Of a stretch of 30,526 bases of DNA, positions 1-7,943 are shown piece after piece. A program made the position numbers and the translations under genes. The stretch is from an uncultured Collinsella sp. (lineage in GTDB: Bacteria > Actinomycetota > Coriobacteriia > Coriobacteriales > Coriobacteriaceae). How positions within the stretch are numbered: position 1 is the stretch's first letter; each line of letters opens with the position of its first letter. The stretch covers positions 1 through 30,526 of the forward strand of contig URUC01000012.1 in assembly GCA_900550965.1 (NCBI GenBank), written 5' to 3'. The notes beneath the pieces are model-generated. The model had not been told where the DNA came from. It ran no database searches and saw nothing but the letters and a program-made list of their open reading frames with translations.

Positions 1-108
1 GGCGTTCTCACCTTTGCTCGCTGCAAGTTCCGCACGAGCCGAAGAGCACTTAATGTGCTCTTCGTGCGAGCAGGACTATCCGCAGCAGCGAGTAAAGGTG
101 AGAACGCC
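1..108 (+). repeat. Compound hairpin / long inverted repeat upstream of leuS
   Basis: Bases 1-24 and 85-108 are complementary over all 24 positions, with a single G-U wobble (16/93). Inside this lies a second hairpin, a perfect 10-bp stem (40-49 with 55-64) and a 5-nt loop, extended by 4 more pairs (31-34 with 65-68) across a bulge. The pair may continue to the left of the window. No poly-T follows the right arm, so a simple intrinsic terminator is unlikely. It ends about 30 bases before the leuS start and may be a 5' leader structure or an intergenic repeat element. I do not see the conserved T-box sequence. Confidence 0.6.
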
Positions 109-139
109 CCGCCCCAACCCAGCTAACAAAGGAGCTGAT

Positions 140-2716
140 ATGTGCGATTGCACAGATCATAAGGACGAGATCCCTGCCTACGACGCACAGGCCATTGAGT
201 CCAAGTGGATGAAGGCGTGGGAGGACTCCAACCTCTTTGCCGTCGACACCGACGAAAGTAAGCCCAAGAAGTACGTGCTCGAGATGTTCCCGTATCCGTC
301 GGGCGACCTGCACATGGGCCACGCGCGCAACTATACCATCGGCGATGCCATGGCCCGTCAGGCCCGCATGCGCGGCTACGATGTGCTGCACCCCATCGGC
401 TTTGACGCCTTTGGCCTGCCTGCAGAGAACGCCGCTATCAAGCACAACACGCAGGCTGCTGCCTGGACGTACAAGAACATGGACCAGGCGCTCGCCACGA
501 TGAAGCGTATGGGCTTTTCCTACGATCTGGATCGCATGGTCAAGACCTGCAGCCCCGATTATTACCGCTGGGGCCAGTGGATCTTTGAGAAGTTGTGGGA
601 AAAGGGCCTGGTCTACCGTAAGAAGAACCCGGTCAACTGGTGCCCCACCTGCAAGACCGTTCTGGCCAACGAGCAGGTCACCGAGGGCAAGTGTTGGCGC
701 TGCGGCACCGAGCCCGAGAAGCGCGATCTGGAGCAGTGGTACTTCAAGATCACCGAGTACTCCCAAGAGCTACTCGACGATCTGGAGAAGCTCCCCGGCT
801 GGCCCGAGCGCGTCAAGCAGATGCAGGCCAACTGGATCGGTCGCTCCGAGGGCGCCGAGGTCGACTTTACCCTGTGCGACAAGGATGGCGAGCCCATCGA
901 GGGCGACGAGGGCAAGATCACCGTCTTCACCACGCGTGCCGATACGCTCTTCGGTGTCTCCTTCTTTGTCCTGGCCCCCGAGTACGCTCGTCTGCACGAG
1001 CTCGTCGAGGGCACGGAGTACGAGGAGGCCGTGACCAAGATCCTCGAGGACTCCAAGCATATCTCCGCCGTCGAGCGTGCCCAGGGCACCCTCGAGAAGC
1101 ACGGTGCCTTTACCGGCCGCTACGTGGTGAACCCGGTCAACGGCGAGAAGGTCCCCGTGTGGGTTGCCGACTACGTCGTGGCCGACTACGGCACCGGCGC
1201 CGTCATGGCCGTTCCCTGCGGCGACCAGCGCGACTTTGAGTTCGCCCGCAAGTACGACCTGCCGATCGTGCCGATCATCCTGGACGATGACGACCGTGCT
1301 GCCGTCGAGGCCAACGGCGAGACCATCGATACCTTCCATGCCGAGACCGTCGACTGGGATTGCGCCCACGCTGCCGAGGGCACGCTCGTCCAGTCCGGCA
1401 AGTACACCGGAATGCGCGGTGGCAAGCACTCCGAGGGCGAAGCTGCAATCGTGGCCGACCTCGAGGCCATGGGCTGCGGTCGTCGCAAGGTCGAGTTCCG
1501 TCTGCGCGACTGGCTCATCAGCCGCCAGCGCTATTGGGGCAACCCCATCCCGGCTATCCACTGCGAGCACTGCGGCATCGTGCCCGTGCCCGAGGATCAG
1601 CTGCCGGTGACGCTGCCCGAGAACCTGGACCTGGGTGCCGGCGAGACCCTCGCCGAGTGCAAGGAGTTCTACGAGACCACCTGCCCGGTCTGCGGCCGCC
1701 CGGCCAAGCGCGAGACCGATACCATGGACACCTTCACCTGCTCCAGCTGGTATTACCTGCGCTATACCGACCCGCACAACACCGAGCTGCCCTTCTCCAA
1801 GGAAGCCGCCGACCGTTGGATGCCCGTCGATAACTACATCGGCGGCATCGAGCACGCCATTCTGCACCTGCTCTACAGCCGTTTCTTTACCAAGGCACTG
1901 CGCGACCTGGGTCTGCTGAGTGTGGACGAGCCCTTCACTAACCTGCTGTGCCAGGGCATGGTCAAGGACGAGAACGGCGACACCATGTCCAAGTCCAAGG
2001 GCAACGTCGTGCCCCCGAGCTCGGTTATCGAGCCCTACGGCGCCGACACCATGCGTTTGGCGATTCTGTTTATCGCCCCGCCCGAGAAGGACTTCGACTG
2101 GGACCCCAAGGCCGTCGAGGGTGCCAACCGCTTTATCAAGCGCGCCTGGCGTATCGTGTGGCAGCTTGTCCAGTTCGGCGACGCCAGCGTGGCCTTCGAC
2201 AAGTCCGCGCTCGATGAGGTCGCGATGAAACTCTATCGCGAGCGTCACCGCACCATCGCCAAGTGCACCGAGGACTTCGATCGCGGCCAGTTTAACACCG
2301 CCATCTCGGCCGTCATGGAGCTCGTCAACGCGGCGAGCGCCTACCTCAACGCCACCGAGGGTACCGCCCGCGACAAGGCGCTGTGCTACGGCGTGGCTAA
2401 GGATATCGTGAGCGTCCTTGCCCCCATCTGCCCGTTCTGGGCCGACGAGCTGTGGCACGAGGCACTCGGCTGCGAGGGCAACGCCTACACCGCCGCCTGG
2501 CCCGAGTTCGACCTGGCCGAGTCCGTTGAGGACACGGTGCAGATCGTGGTCCAGGTGCTCGGCAAGGTCCGCGGTCGCGTCGACGTTGCCCGCGATGCCT
2601 CCAATGAGGATATGCAGGCTGCCGCCGAGGCCGCCGTCGCCAAGTGGCTCGAGGGCAAGACGGTCGTCAAGGCCATCTGCGTGCCCGGCAAGCTGGTCAA
2701 CCTGGTGGTCAAGTAA
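140..2716 (+). CDS. leuS: Leucyl-tRNA synthetase
   Basis: Class I aminoacyl-tRNA synthetase that charges tRNA-Leu with leucine in the cytoplasm. The 858-residue product has the HIGH-type signature PYPSGDLHMGH at residues 51-61 and the KMSKS-type loop TMSKS at 615-619, together with the inserted CP1 editing region and Cys pairs (C168/C171, C185/C188) that look like a zinc site. The length is normal for bacterial LeuRS. I start it at ATG 140 because AAAGGAG at 128-134 sits 5 bases upstream and the protein begins just before the conserved N-terminal helix. A longer in-frame start at 14 would translate the hairpin region and is unlikely. It appears to be a single-gene transcript, ending in a terminator just after the stop. 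Confidence 0.96.
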   Translation: MCDCTDHKDEIPAYDAQAIESKWMKAWEDSNLFAVDTDESKPKKYVLEMFPYPSGDLHMGHARNYTIGDAMARQARMRGYDVLHPIGFDAFGLPAENAAIKHNTQAAAWTYKNMDQALATMKRMGFSYDLDRMVKTCSPDYYRWGQWIFEKLWEKGLVYRKKNPVNWCPTCKTVLANEQVTEGKCWRCGTEPEKRDLEQWYFKITEYSQELLDDLEKLPGWPERVKQMQANWIGRSEGAEVDFTLCDKDGEPIEGDEGKITVFTTRADTLFGVSFFVLAPEYARLHELVEGTEYEEAVTKILEDSKHISAVERAQGTLEKHGAFTGRYVVNPVNGEKVPVWVADYVVADYGTGAVMAVPCGDQRDFEFARKYDLPIVPIILDDDDRAAVEANGETIDTFHAETVDWDCAHAAEGTLVQSGKYTGMRGGKHSEGEAAIVADLEAMGCGRRKVEFRLRDWLISRQRYWGNPIPAIHCEHCGIVPVPEDQLPVTLPENLDLGAGETLAECKEFYETTCPVCGRPAKRETDTMDTFTCSSWYYLRYTDPHNTELPFSKEAADRWMPVDNYIGGIEHAILHLLYSRFFTKALRDLGLLSVDEPFTNLLCQGMVKDENGDTMSKSKGNVVPPSSVIEPYGADTMRLAILFIAPPEKDFDWDPKAVEGANRFIKRAWRIVWQLVQFGDASVAFDKSALDEVAMKLYRERHRTIAKCTEDFDRGQFNTAISAVMELVNAASAYLNATEGTARDKALCYGVAKDIVSVLAPICPFWADELWHEALGCEGNAYTAAWPEFDLAESVEDTVQIVVQVLGKVRGRVDVARDASNEDMQAAAEAAVAKWLEGKTVVKAICVPGKLVNLVVK

Positions 2717-2745
2717 GCACTGCGTGCTTAACTGACGCATAAAAT

Positions 2746-2787
2746 ACGGGGGGGCGATCCGGCTGGGTTGCCCCCCGTTTTGTTTTG
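2746..2787 (+). terminator. Intrinsic terminator after leuS
   Basis: An A-C-G-run (2746-2754) pairs with a C-run-G-T (2770-2778) to form a strong GC stem, followed by a T-rich tail (2778-2786). A smaller perfect 7-bp hairpin overlaps the leuS stop codon at 2714-2730. The arrangement is a standard rho-independent terminator. Confidence 0.85.
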
Positions 2788-2868
2788 TCTGCCCAAAGCG
2801 CCTGCGGTCAATTGTCCTATTCTTGTGGAGAAGCTGTGCGCACGCTGACCTGCAGATTCGTACTGTGC

Positions 2869-2897
2869 TTGCACGTTTTCGCAGCTATTGCTATAGT
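2869..2897 (+). promoter_or_regulatory. Sigma-A-type promoter for the rimP-nusA-infB cluster
   Basis: TTGCAC (2869-2874) and TATAGT (2892-2897) are separated by exactly 17 bases, and TGC directly before the -10 box gives an extended -10 element. The expected transcription start is near 2904, about 70 bases before the rimP start. This is the best promoter match in the window. Confidence 0.75.
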
Positions 2898-2924
2898 TTG
2901 CTTGCAAATGAAGTTGTAATTGAA

Positions 2925-2955
2925 AGAAGTGGGGTTTCGGCCCCGCTTCTTTTTT
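2925..2955 (+). terminator. Terminator-like hairpin in the rimP leader (possible attenuator)
   Basis: Bases 2925-2934 pair with 2941-2950 over 10 positions (one G-U), the loop is 6 bases, and six T residues follow (2950-2955). It lies between the promoter at 2869-2897 and the rimP ribosome binding site at 2964-2970, so transcripts must read through it to express the whole cluster. The position suggests transcription attenuation. The alternative is a second terminator for upstream readthrough. Confidence 0.7.
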
Positions 2956-2975
2956 GTATGGATGGAGGTGCCGCA

Positions 2976-3470
2976 ATGGTCAAGACTAAGACCGAGCAGG
3001 CGATCATCGATGCGCTCGAGGCCGTCGCTCCCCAGCACGATGTCGACATCGTCGACGTCGAGCTCGTGGGTGCCACCAAGGCCCCCTGCGTGCGCGTGCG
3101 TATCGAGGGTGCCGAGGGTCAGAGCCTGTCGCTCAACGACGTCACGGCCAATACCAAGTGGATCGGCGACGTGATTGAGGAGCTCGACCCCATCTCTTCG
3201 AGCTATACGCTCGAGGTATCGAGCCCGGGTATGGCGCGCCCGCTGCGCCGTCCGCGCGACTTTGCCCGCTTTGTGGGCGAGGACTGCGAGCTCACCTCCA
3301 CCGCCACCGAGGGCCGTCGCAAGTACGCCGGCAAGATTGCCGCCGCCACCGAGACGAACGTGACCCTCGAGCTCGAGGACGGCGAGTCCGTTACCCTCGA
3401 TTTTTCTGATGTTAAAAAGTGCAAGTTGAAGCCCACCTACGACTTCAAGCCCGCGAAGGAAGGAAAGTAA
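2976..3470 (+). CDS. rimP: Ribosome maturation factor RimP
   Basis: RimP assists assembly of the 30S ribosomal subunit. The 164-residue product has the family's two-part build: an N-terminal alpha/beta domain ending near the VSSPGMARPLRRPRDF segment, which matches the conserved SPG-x-x-RPL motif, and a C-terminal SH3-like domain. The start is ATG 2976, with GGAGGTG at 2964-2970 as ribosome binding site. In-frame upstream codons would run through the leader hairpin and are rejected. nusA begins one base after its stop, the usual rimP-nusA coupling seen across bacteria. Function is assigned from family knowledge and gene order. Nothing in the gene looks damaged. Confidence 0.92.
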   Translation: MVKTKTEQAIIDALEAVAPQHDVDIVDVELVGATKAPCVRVRIEGAEGQSLSLNDVTANTKWIGDVIEELDPISSSYTLEVSSPGMARPLRRPRDFARFVGEDCELTSTATEGRRKYAGKIAAATETNVTLELEDGESVTLDFSDVKKCKLKPTYDFKPAKEGK

Positions 3471-3471
3471 G

Positions 3472-4719
3472 ATGGCAGCATCCGACATGATGTCCGCCCT
3501 GATGGAGCTTTGCCAGGAGAAGCACATCGACCAGCTCTACCTGATCGACCGCCTGGAGCAGTCGCTCGCCAAGAGCTATGCCGAGATCCTGCATCTTGAG
3601 TGGGGCGCTAAGGTGACCATCGACCGCACCACCGGCAAGATCTACGTCTACCGCCTGGAGCCGATCGACGATTCCATGGACGAGGAGGGCAACTTCACCG
3701 AGTTCGAGGAGATCGACGTCACCCCCAAGAACACGAGCCGCATCGCTGCCCAGCACGCCAAGGCCGAGATCAACGCCATCGTGCGTAACTCCGCCCGCGA
3801 GCAGATCTACGAGGAGTTCTCCGGCCGCATCGGTGACCTCATCAGCGGTACCGTGCTGCAGTCCACGCCCGACTTCACGATCGTCAAGATTCGCGAAGGC
3901 GTCGAGGCCGAGCTGCCGCACTTCGATCAGCGTCGTTACGAGAACGAGCGCAACGAGCGTCCGATGGGCGAGCGCTACCTGCACAATCAGCACATCAAGG
4001 CCGTGATCATCGACGTTCGCGACCCCAACTCCAACCTGCAGCCGGTTCGTGGCGAGCACAGCCGTCCGCCGATTGTCATCTCCCGTACCCACCCCGAGCT
4101 CATGCGTCGTCTGTTTGAGCAGGAGGTGCCCGAGATCTATGAGGGCACCGTCCAGATCAAGTCAATCGCCCGCGAGCCCGGCCAGCGTTCCAAGGTTGCC
4201 GTCCACTCGCTCGACGACCGTCTGGATCCCGTGGGTGCCTGCGTCGGCCCCAAGGGCAGCCGTGTTCGCGCTGTCGTGGGCGAGCTCCGTGGCGAGCGCG
4301 TCGACGTCATCCTGTGGGATGCCGATCCTGCCGTCTACGTCGCCAACGCCCTGTCGCCCGCTAAGGTCACCCGCGTCCTCATCGACGAGGAGAAGGCCTA
4401 CGCCGGCGTCATCGTCCCCGACGACCAGCTGTCCCTCGCCATCGGCAAGGAAGGCCAGAACGCCCGCCTCGCTGCGCGCCTGACCGGCTGGCACATCGAC
4501 ATCAAGTCCGAGACGCTTGCCGCCGACATCCTCAAGAACGTTCCCGTTCACGAGGAGCCCGCCGCCGACCTGATCGGTGACGAGGAGGACGAGGATGTCC
4601 GCCGCTGCGAGTATGTGTCCGAGGACGGCATCCAGTGCCGCAACCAGGCTCGTCCCGGCTCCCGTTTCTGCGGTGTCCACGACACCGACGCCTTCGATGA
4701 TGCGGAGGACCTGATCTAG
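3472..4719 (+). CDS. nusA: Transcription termination/antitermination factor NusA with a Cys-rich tail
   Basis: NusA binds RNA polymerase and nascent RNA and modulates pausing, termination and antitermination. The 415-residue protein has the N-terminal polymerase-binding domain (1 to about 120), an S1 domain from about 122, KH1 with GPKG near residue 255, and KH2 with GKEGQNARLAARLTGW near 325. It lacks the C-terminal acidic repeats of E. coli NusA but carries an unusual tail, residues 377-415, with C379, C389, C400 and H403 in a C-x9-C-x10-C-x2-H pattern that looks able to bind a metal. An acidic stretch precedes the tail. The ylxR gene often found between nusA and infB is absent here. Confidence 0.95.
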   Translation: MAASDMMSALMELCQEKHIDQLYLIDRLEQSLAKSYAEILHLEWGAKVTIDRTTGKIYVYRLEPIDDSMDEEGNFTEFEEIDVTPKNTSRIAAQHAKAEINAIVRNSAREQIYEEFSGRIGDLISGTVLQSTPDFTIVKIREGVEAELPHFDQRRYENERNERPMGERYLHNQHIKAVIIDVRDPNSNLQPVRGEHSRPPIVISRTHPELMRRLFEQEVPEIYEGTVQIKSIAREPGQRSKVAVHSLDDRLDPVGACVGPKGSRVRAVVGELRGERVDVILWDADPAVYVANALSPAKVTRVLIDEEKAYAGVIVPDDQLSLAIGKEGQNARLAARLTGWHIDIKSETLAADILKNVPVHEEPAADLIGDEEDEDVRRCEYVSEDGIQCRNQARPGSRFCGVHDTDAFDDAEDLI

Positions 4720-4727
4720 CGCGCGGT

Positions 4728-4750
4728 CGCGCCGGGCGGGCCCCGGCGCG
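4728..4750 (+). other. GC-rich hairpin in the nusA-infB gap
   Basis: A perfect 9-bp GC stem (4728-4736 with 4742-4750) with a 5-nt loop follows the nusA stop by 8 bases. It has no T-tract. A second small hairpin (4775-4780 with 4784-4789, loop CAA) lies just before the infB ribosome binding site. They could be RNA processing or pausing sites. No gene fits in this 91-base gap. Confidence 0.45.
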
Positions 4751-4810
4751 TCTCCCACGCTCGTTCAGTCTCTAGGCACCCAAGGTGCCAGAAAGGGTAG
4801 GTGAAGTCAT

Positions 4811-7521
4811 ATGGCAAAAGTCCGTGTGTCCCCCTTGGCCAAAGAGTTCGGCATGACCTCCAAGGAACTGATGGGTCATCTCGCCGATATGAAGATTCCC
4901 GCTAAGTCCGCTTCCTCCACCTTGGAGGACGCCTATGTCGCCATGGTCCGCAAGCAGCTCGCCTCGGTGATCGAGGCCCGCGCTCAGTCGAGGCCGCCAA
5001 GCAGGCCGAGGAGCAGGCGGCTGCCGCCGAGGAAGCCGCACGCGCTGCCGAGGCCGAGCGCGAGCGCATCGCCGCCGAGAAGGCCCGCGAGGAGGAACGC
5101 CGCCAGTTTGCCGCAGCCCAGGCTGCCGAGGAGGCTGCCCGCGCCGAGGCCGAGGCCAAGAAGAAGGCCGAGCAGGAGCGCCTTGCTCGCGAGAAGGAGG
5201 AGGCTGCCCGCGAGGCCCAGCGCCGCGCCGTTCCCGCTTCCGACTCCGGTTCGCGCTTCCGTTCGCTGCTCGACCAGATCGCCGCACAGGAGACCGTGCT
5301 CAAGGAGAAGAAGGACGCCGAGGACAAGGCCAAGGCCGAGCGCGCCGCCGAGCGCGGTAACCGTCGTGGCGGCAACAATGACCGCCGCGGTGGCCGCCGT
5401 AACGATCGTAACGCCTCCGACAACAACTCCGAGCGCAACGCCTCCGAGAGCCGTCCGCACAGCCATCGCACCAACGCCAGCAACAACGTCGCTGCCGGCA
5501 TGGACTTCCCCAACCCCGATAAGCAGGGCAAGGGCAAGAAGCGCAAGGGCGGTCACAACAACGAAGAGGACCACTACAGCCGCATGGCTCGTGAGGCCGA
5601 GGAGTACAGCCGCGAGAAGGTGCTCGAGGAGGCTCGTGCTGCCGTCGAGGAGGCCTCTCGTGAGTCCACCGGTCGCCGCAAGAAGCGCAAGGAGAAGCGC
5701 GAGCGCGAGGCTGCCAAGGCTCAGGAGGAGCGCAAGATTGAGGAGGCATTGGCCCAGGGCGTGAACCCCGAGGAGCTCGACGCCATCAAGGTTTCCCAGG
5801 GCGTTACCGTCCAGGAGCTCGCCGAGGCGCTCGACGTTCCGGCCAACGACATCATCAAGCGCCTGTTCCTGCTGGGTACGCCGCTCACCATGACGCAGTC
5901 CATGTCCGACGACCTCGTCGAGCTCGTTGCCGACGACTTGGGTCGTCAGATCAAGATTATCACCCCCGAGGAGGAGAACACCTTCTCGTTCTACGACGAT
6001 CCCGCCGACCTTAAGCCGCGCGCACCGGTCGTCACCGTCATGGGCCACGTCGACCACGGCAAGACGTCGCTGCTCGACGCCATCCGTCACACCGGCGTTG
6101 CTGCCGGCGAGGCGGGCGGCATTACGCAGGCCATCGGTGCTTCGCAGGTCATGATCAACGACCGCAAGATCACCTTCATCGATACCCCCGGTCACGCCAC
6201 CTTTACGGCTATGCGTGCCCGTGGCGCCAAGGTGACCGACATCGTCATTCTGATCGTGGCTGCCGACGACGGTGTCATGCCCCAGACGGTCGAGTCGATC
6301 AACCACGCCAAGGCCGCCGGCGTACCCATCGTCGTTGCTGTCAACAAGATCGATAAGCCCGGCGCCAACCCCGACCGTGTGCGTCAGGAGCTCACCGAGT
6401 ACGGCGTCATCCCCGAGGAGTGGGGCGGACAGAACATGTTCGTCAACATCTCGGCCAAGCAGAAGATCGGTATCGACGATCTGCTCGAGACCGTGCTGCT
6501 CCAGGCAGATGTGCTCGAGCTCAAGGCCAACCCGGACACCTTTGCCTCCGGCAACGTCCTCGAGGCCAAGCTCGACAAGGGCCGCGGCTCGGTCGCTACC
6601 GTGCTCGTGACCCGCGGTACCCTGCACGTGGGCGATACGCTTGTCGCCGGCCTCACCTACGGCCGCGTCCGCGCCATGCTCGACCCCAAGGGCCGCGCCG
6701 TCACCGAGGCCGGTCCCTCCGACGCCGTTGAGATCCTGGGCCTGCAGTCCGTGCCCAACGCCGGTGACGAGTTCCGTGTGTTCGAGGACGAGCGCGAGGC
6801 TCGCGCCCTTGCCGACGAGCGTTCGCTCAAGGCCCGTATCGAGGAGCAGAGCCGCGTCAAGCACGTTACGCTCGAGAACCTCTTCGAGACCATTGCCGAC
6901 GCCGAGGTCAAGGAGCTCAACCTGATCATCAAGGCCGACGTCCAGGGTTCCATCGAGGCCCTTCAGGACTCGCTCGACAAGATGGATCAGTCCGAGGTCC
7001 GCATCAACACGATCCACTCCGCCGTTGGCGCCATCAACGAGACCGACGTCGTCCTGGCCGACGCCTCCAACGCCATCATCATCGGCTTTGGTGTGCGTCC
7101 CGACGGCAAGGCTCGCTCCGCTGCCGAGCGCGAGGGCGTCGAGATCCGTTGCTACGACGTTATCTACAAGTGCCTCGAGGAACTTGACGCTGCCCGTATC
7201 GGCATGCTCAAGCCCACCGAGGTCGAGGTCTCCACGGGTACCGCGACCGTCCTGGACACCTTCAAGGTGCCCAAAGTCGGTATCGCTGCCGGTGTCCGCG
7301 TCGAAGAGGGCGAGATCGCCGCGACCGATTCCGTGCGTCTGGTGCGCGACGGCATCGTGGTCTTCAACGGCAAGATCGCCTCGATGCGCCACTACAAGGA
7401 CGAGGCCAAGAGCCTCAAGAGCGGATCCGAGGGCGGCATTGGCCTGGAGAACTTCCAGGACATCAAGCCCGGCGACCAGATCGAGGGTTACCGCATCGAC
7501 CAGGTTGCCCGTACCGAGTAG
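4811..7521 (+). CDS. infB: Translation initiation factor IF-2, interrupted by a one-base frameshift
   Basis: IF-2 is the GTPase that places initiator tRNA on the 30S subunit and promotes subunit joining. ATG 4811 opens with the typical IF2 N-terminal helix-turn-helix (MAKVRVSPLAKEFGM), but after about residue 57 the Ala/Glu-rich coiled region continues only in another frame from about 4987, starting VEAAKQAEEQ. One base appears to be missing between about 4976 and 4990; restoring it gives about 903 residues, normal for actinobacterial IF-2. The remainder is intact: second IF2 N domain near 5800-5960, then G1 GHVDHGKTS (6043-6069), G3 DTPGHAT, G4 NKID and the C-terminal beta barrels. No canonical slippery heptamer is visible, so programmed frameshifting is unlikely. 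A sequence error is favoured because the gene is essential. Confidence 0.9.
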
Positions 7522-7532
7522 GGGGTAGCGCT

Positions 7533-7943
7533 ATGAAGCAAACGCAGGCAACCCGCCGTCTGGGCGAGCAGCTTCGCGAGAAGCTTGGTTATATCCTGCT
7601 CTTTGAGGTTTCCGATCCGCGTCTCGACCTGGTTACTTTGACCGCGGTTGAGGTCGCGGTGGACCGTTCGTTCGCGCGTGTGTACGTGTCGTGCGATGCG
7701 AGCCGCTACGACGAGGTCATGGAGGCGCTCGCAAGCGCCAAGGGCCGTATTCGCAGCCTGTTGGCTCGCTCGCTCGATTGGCGTGTTACGCCCGAGCTCG
7801 ATTTTCGCATCGATCGCTCGACCGATGAGGCCGAGCGCATCACGCGTGCGCTGGAAAACGTTCCCGCCACGCTTGCGATCGAAAAGGACGAGGACGGCTA
7901 TCCGATAGCGGATGCCGCCCAGGAGGCAGCTTTAGATGACTAA
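7533..7943 (+). CDS. rbfA: Ribosome-binding factor A (RbfA)
   Basis: RbfA binds the small subunit near helix 1 of 16S rRNA and helps late 30S maturation, especially in the cold. The 136-residue product has the expected single KH-like domain, with an N-terminal basic helix, the sequence LLFEVSDPRL followed by a strand of the type VTLTAVEVAVDRSFARVYVS, and a C-terminal region with TPELDFRIDRS. Length and order match the family. It starts 11 bases after infB, following GGGGGTAGCG, and its end overlaps the next gene by 8 bases. Co-transcription with infB is the standard arrangement in many bacteria. Confidence 0.93.
   Translation: MKQTQATRRLGEQLREKLGYILLFEVSDPRLDLVTLTAVEVAVDRSFARVYVSCDASRYDEVMEALASAKGRIRSLLARSLDWRVTPELDFRIDRSTDEAERITRALENVPATLAIEKDEDGYPIADAAQEAALDD

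Noticed and set aside
14..139. In-frame N-terminal extension of LeuRS from ATG 14
   Set aside because: It would translate the hairpin region, has no ribosome binding site, and its residues do not resemble any LeuRS; ATG 140 has a good AAAGGAG.
1..139. T-box riboswitch before leuS
   Set aside because: The conserved T-box and antiterminator bulge sequence (TGGNACC-type) is not present; AAAGGTGAGAACGCC is only superficially similar.
4976..4995. Programmed -1 ribosomal frameshift in infB
   Set aside because: The direction would be right, but no X-XXY-YYZ heptamer or clear downstream stimulatory structure is present.
5296..7521. IF-2 beginning at the internal ATG 5296
   Set aside because: There is no good ribosome binding site and the coding signal in the same frame continues upstream to about 4987; the start lies within the coiled-coil region. 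The full gene with one missing base explains the data better.
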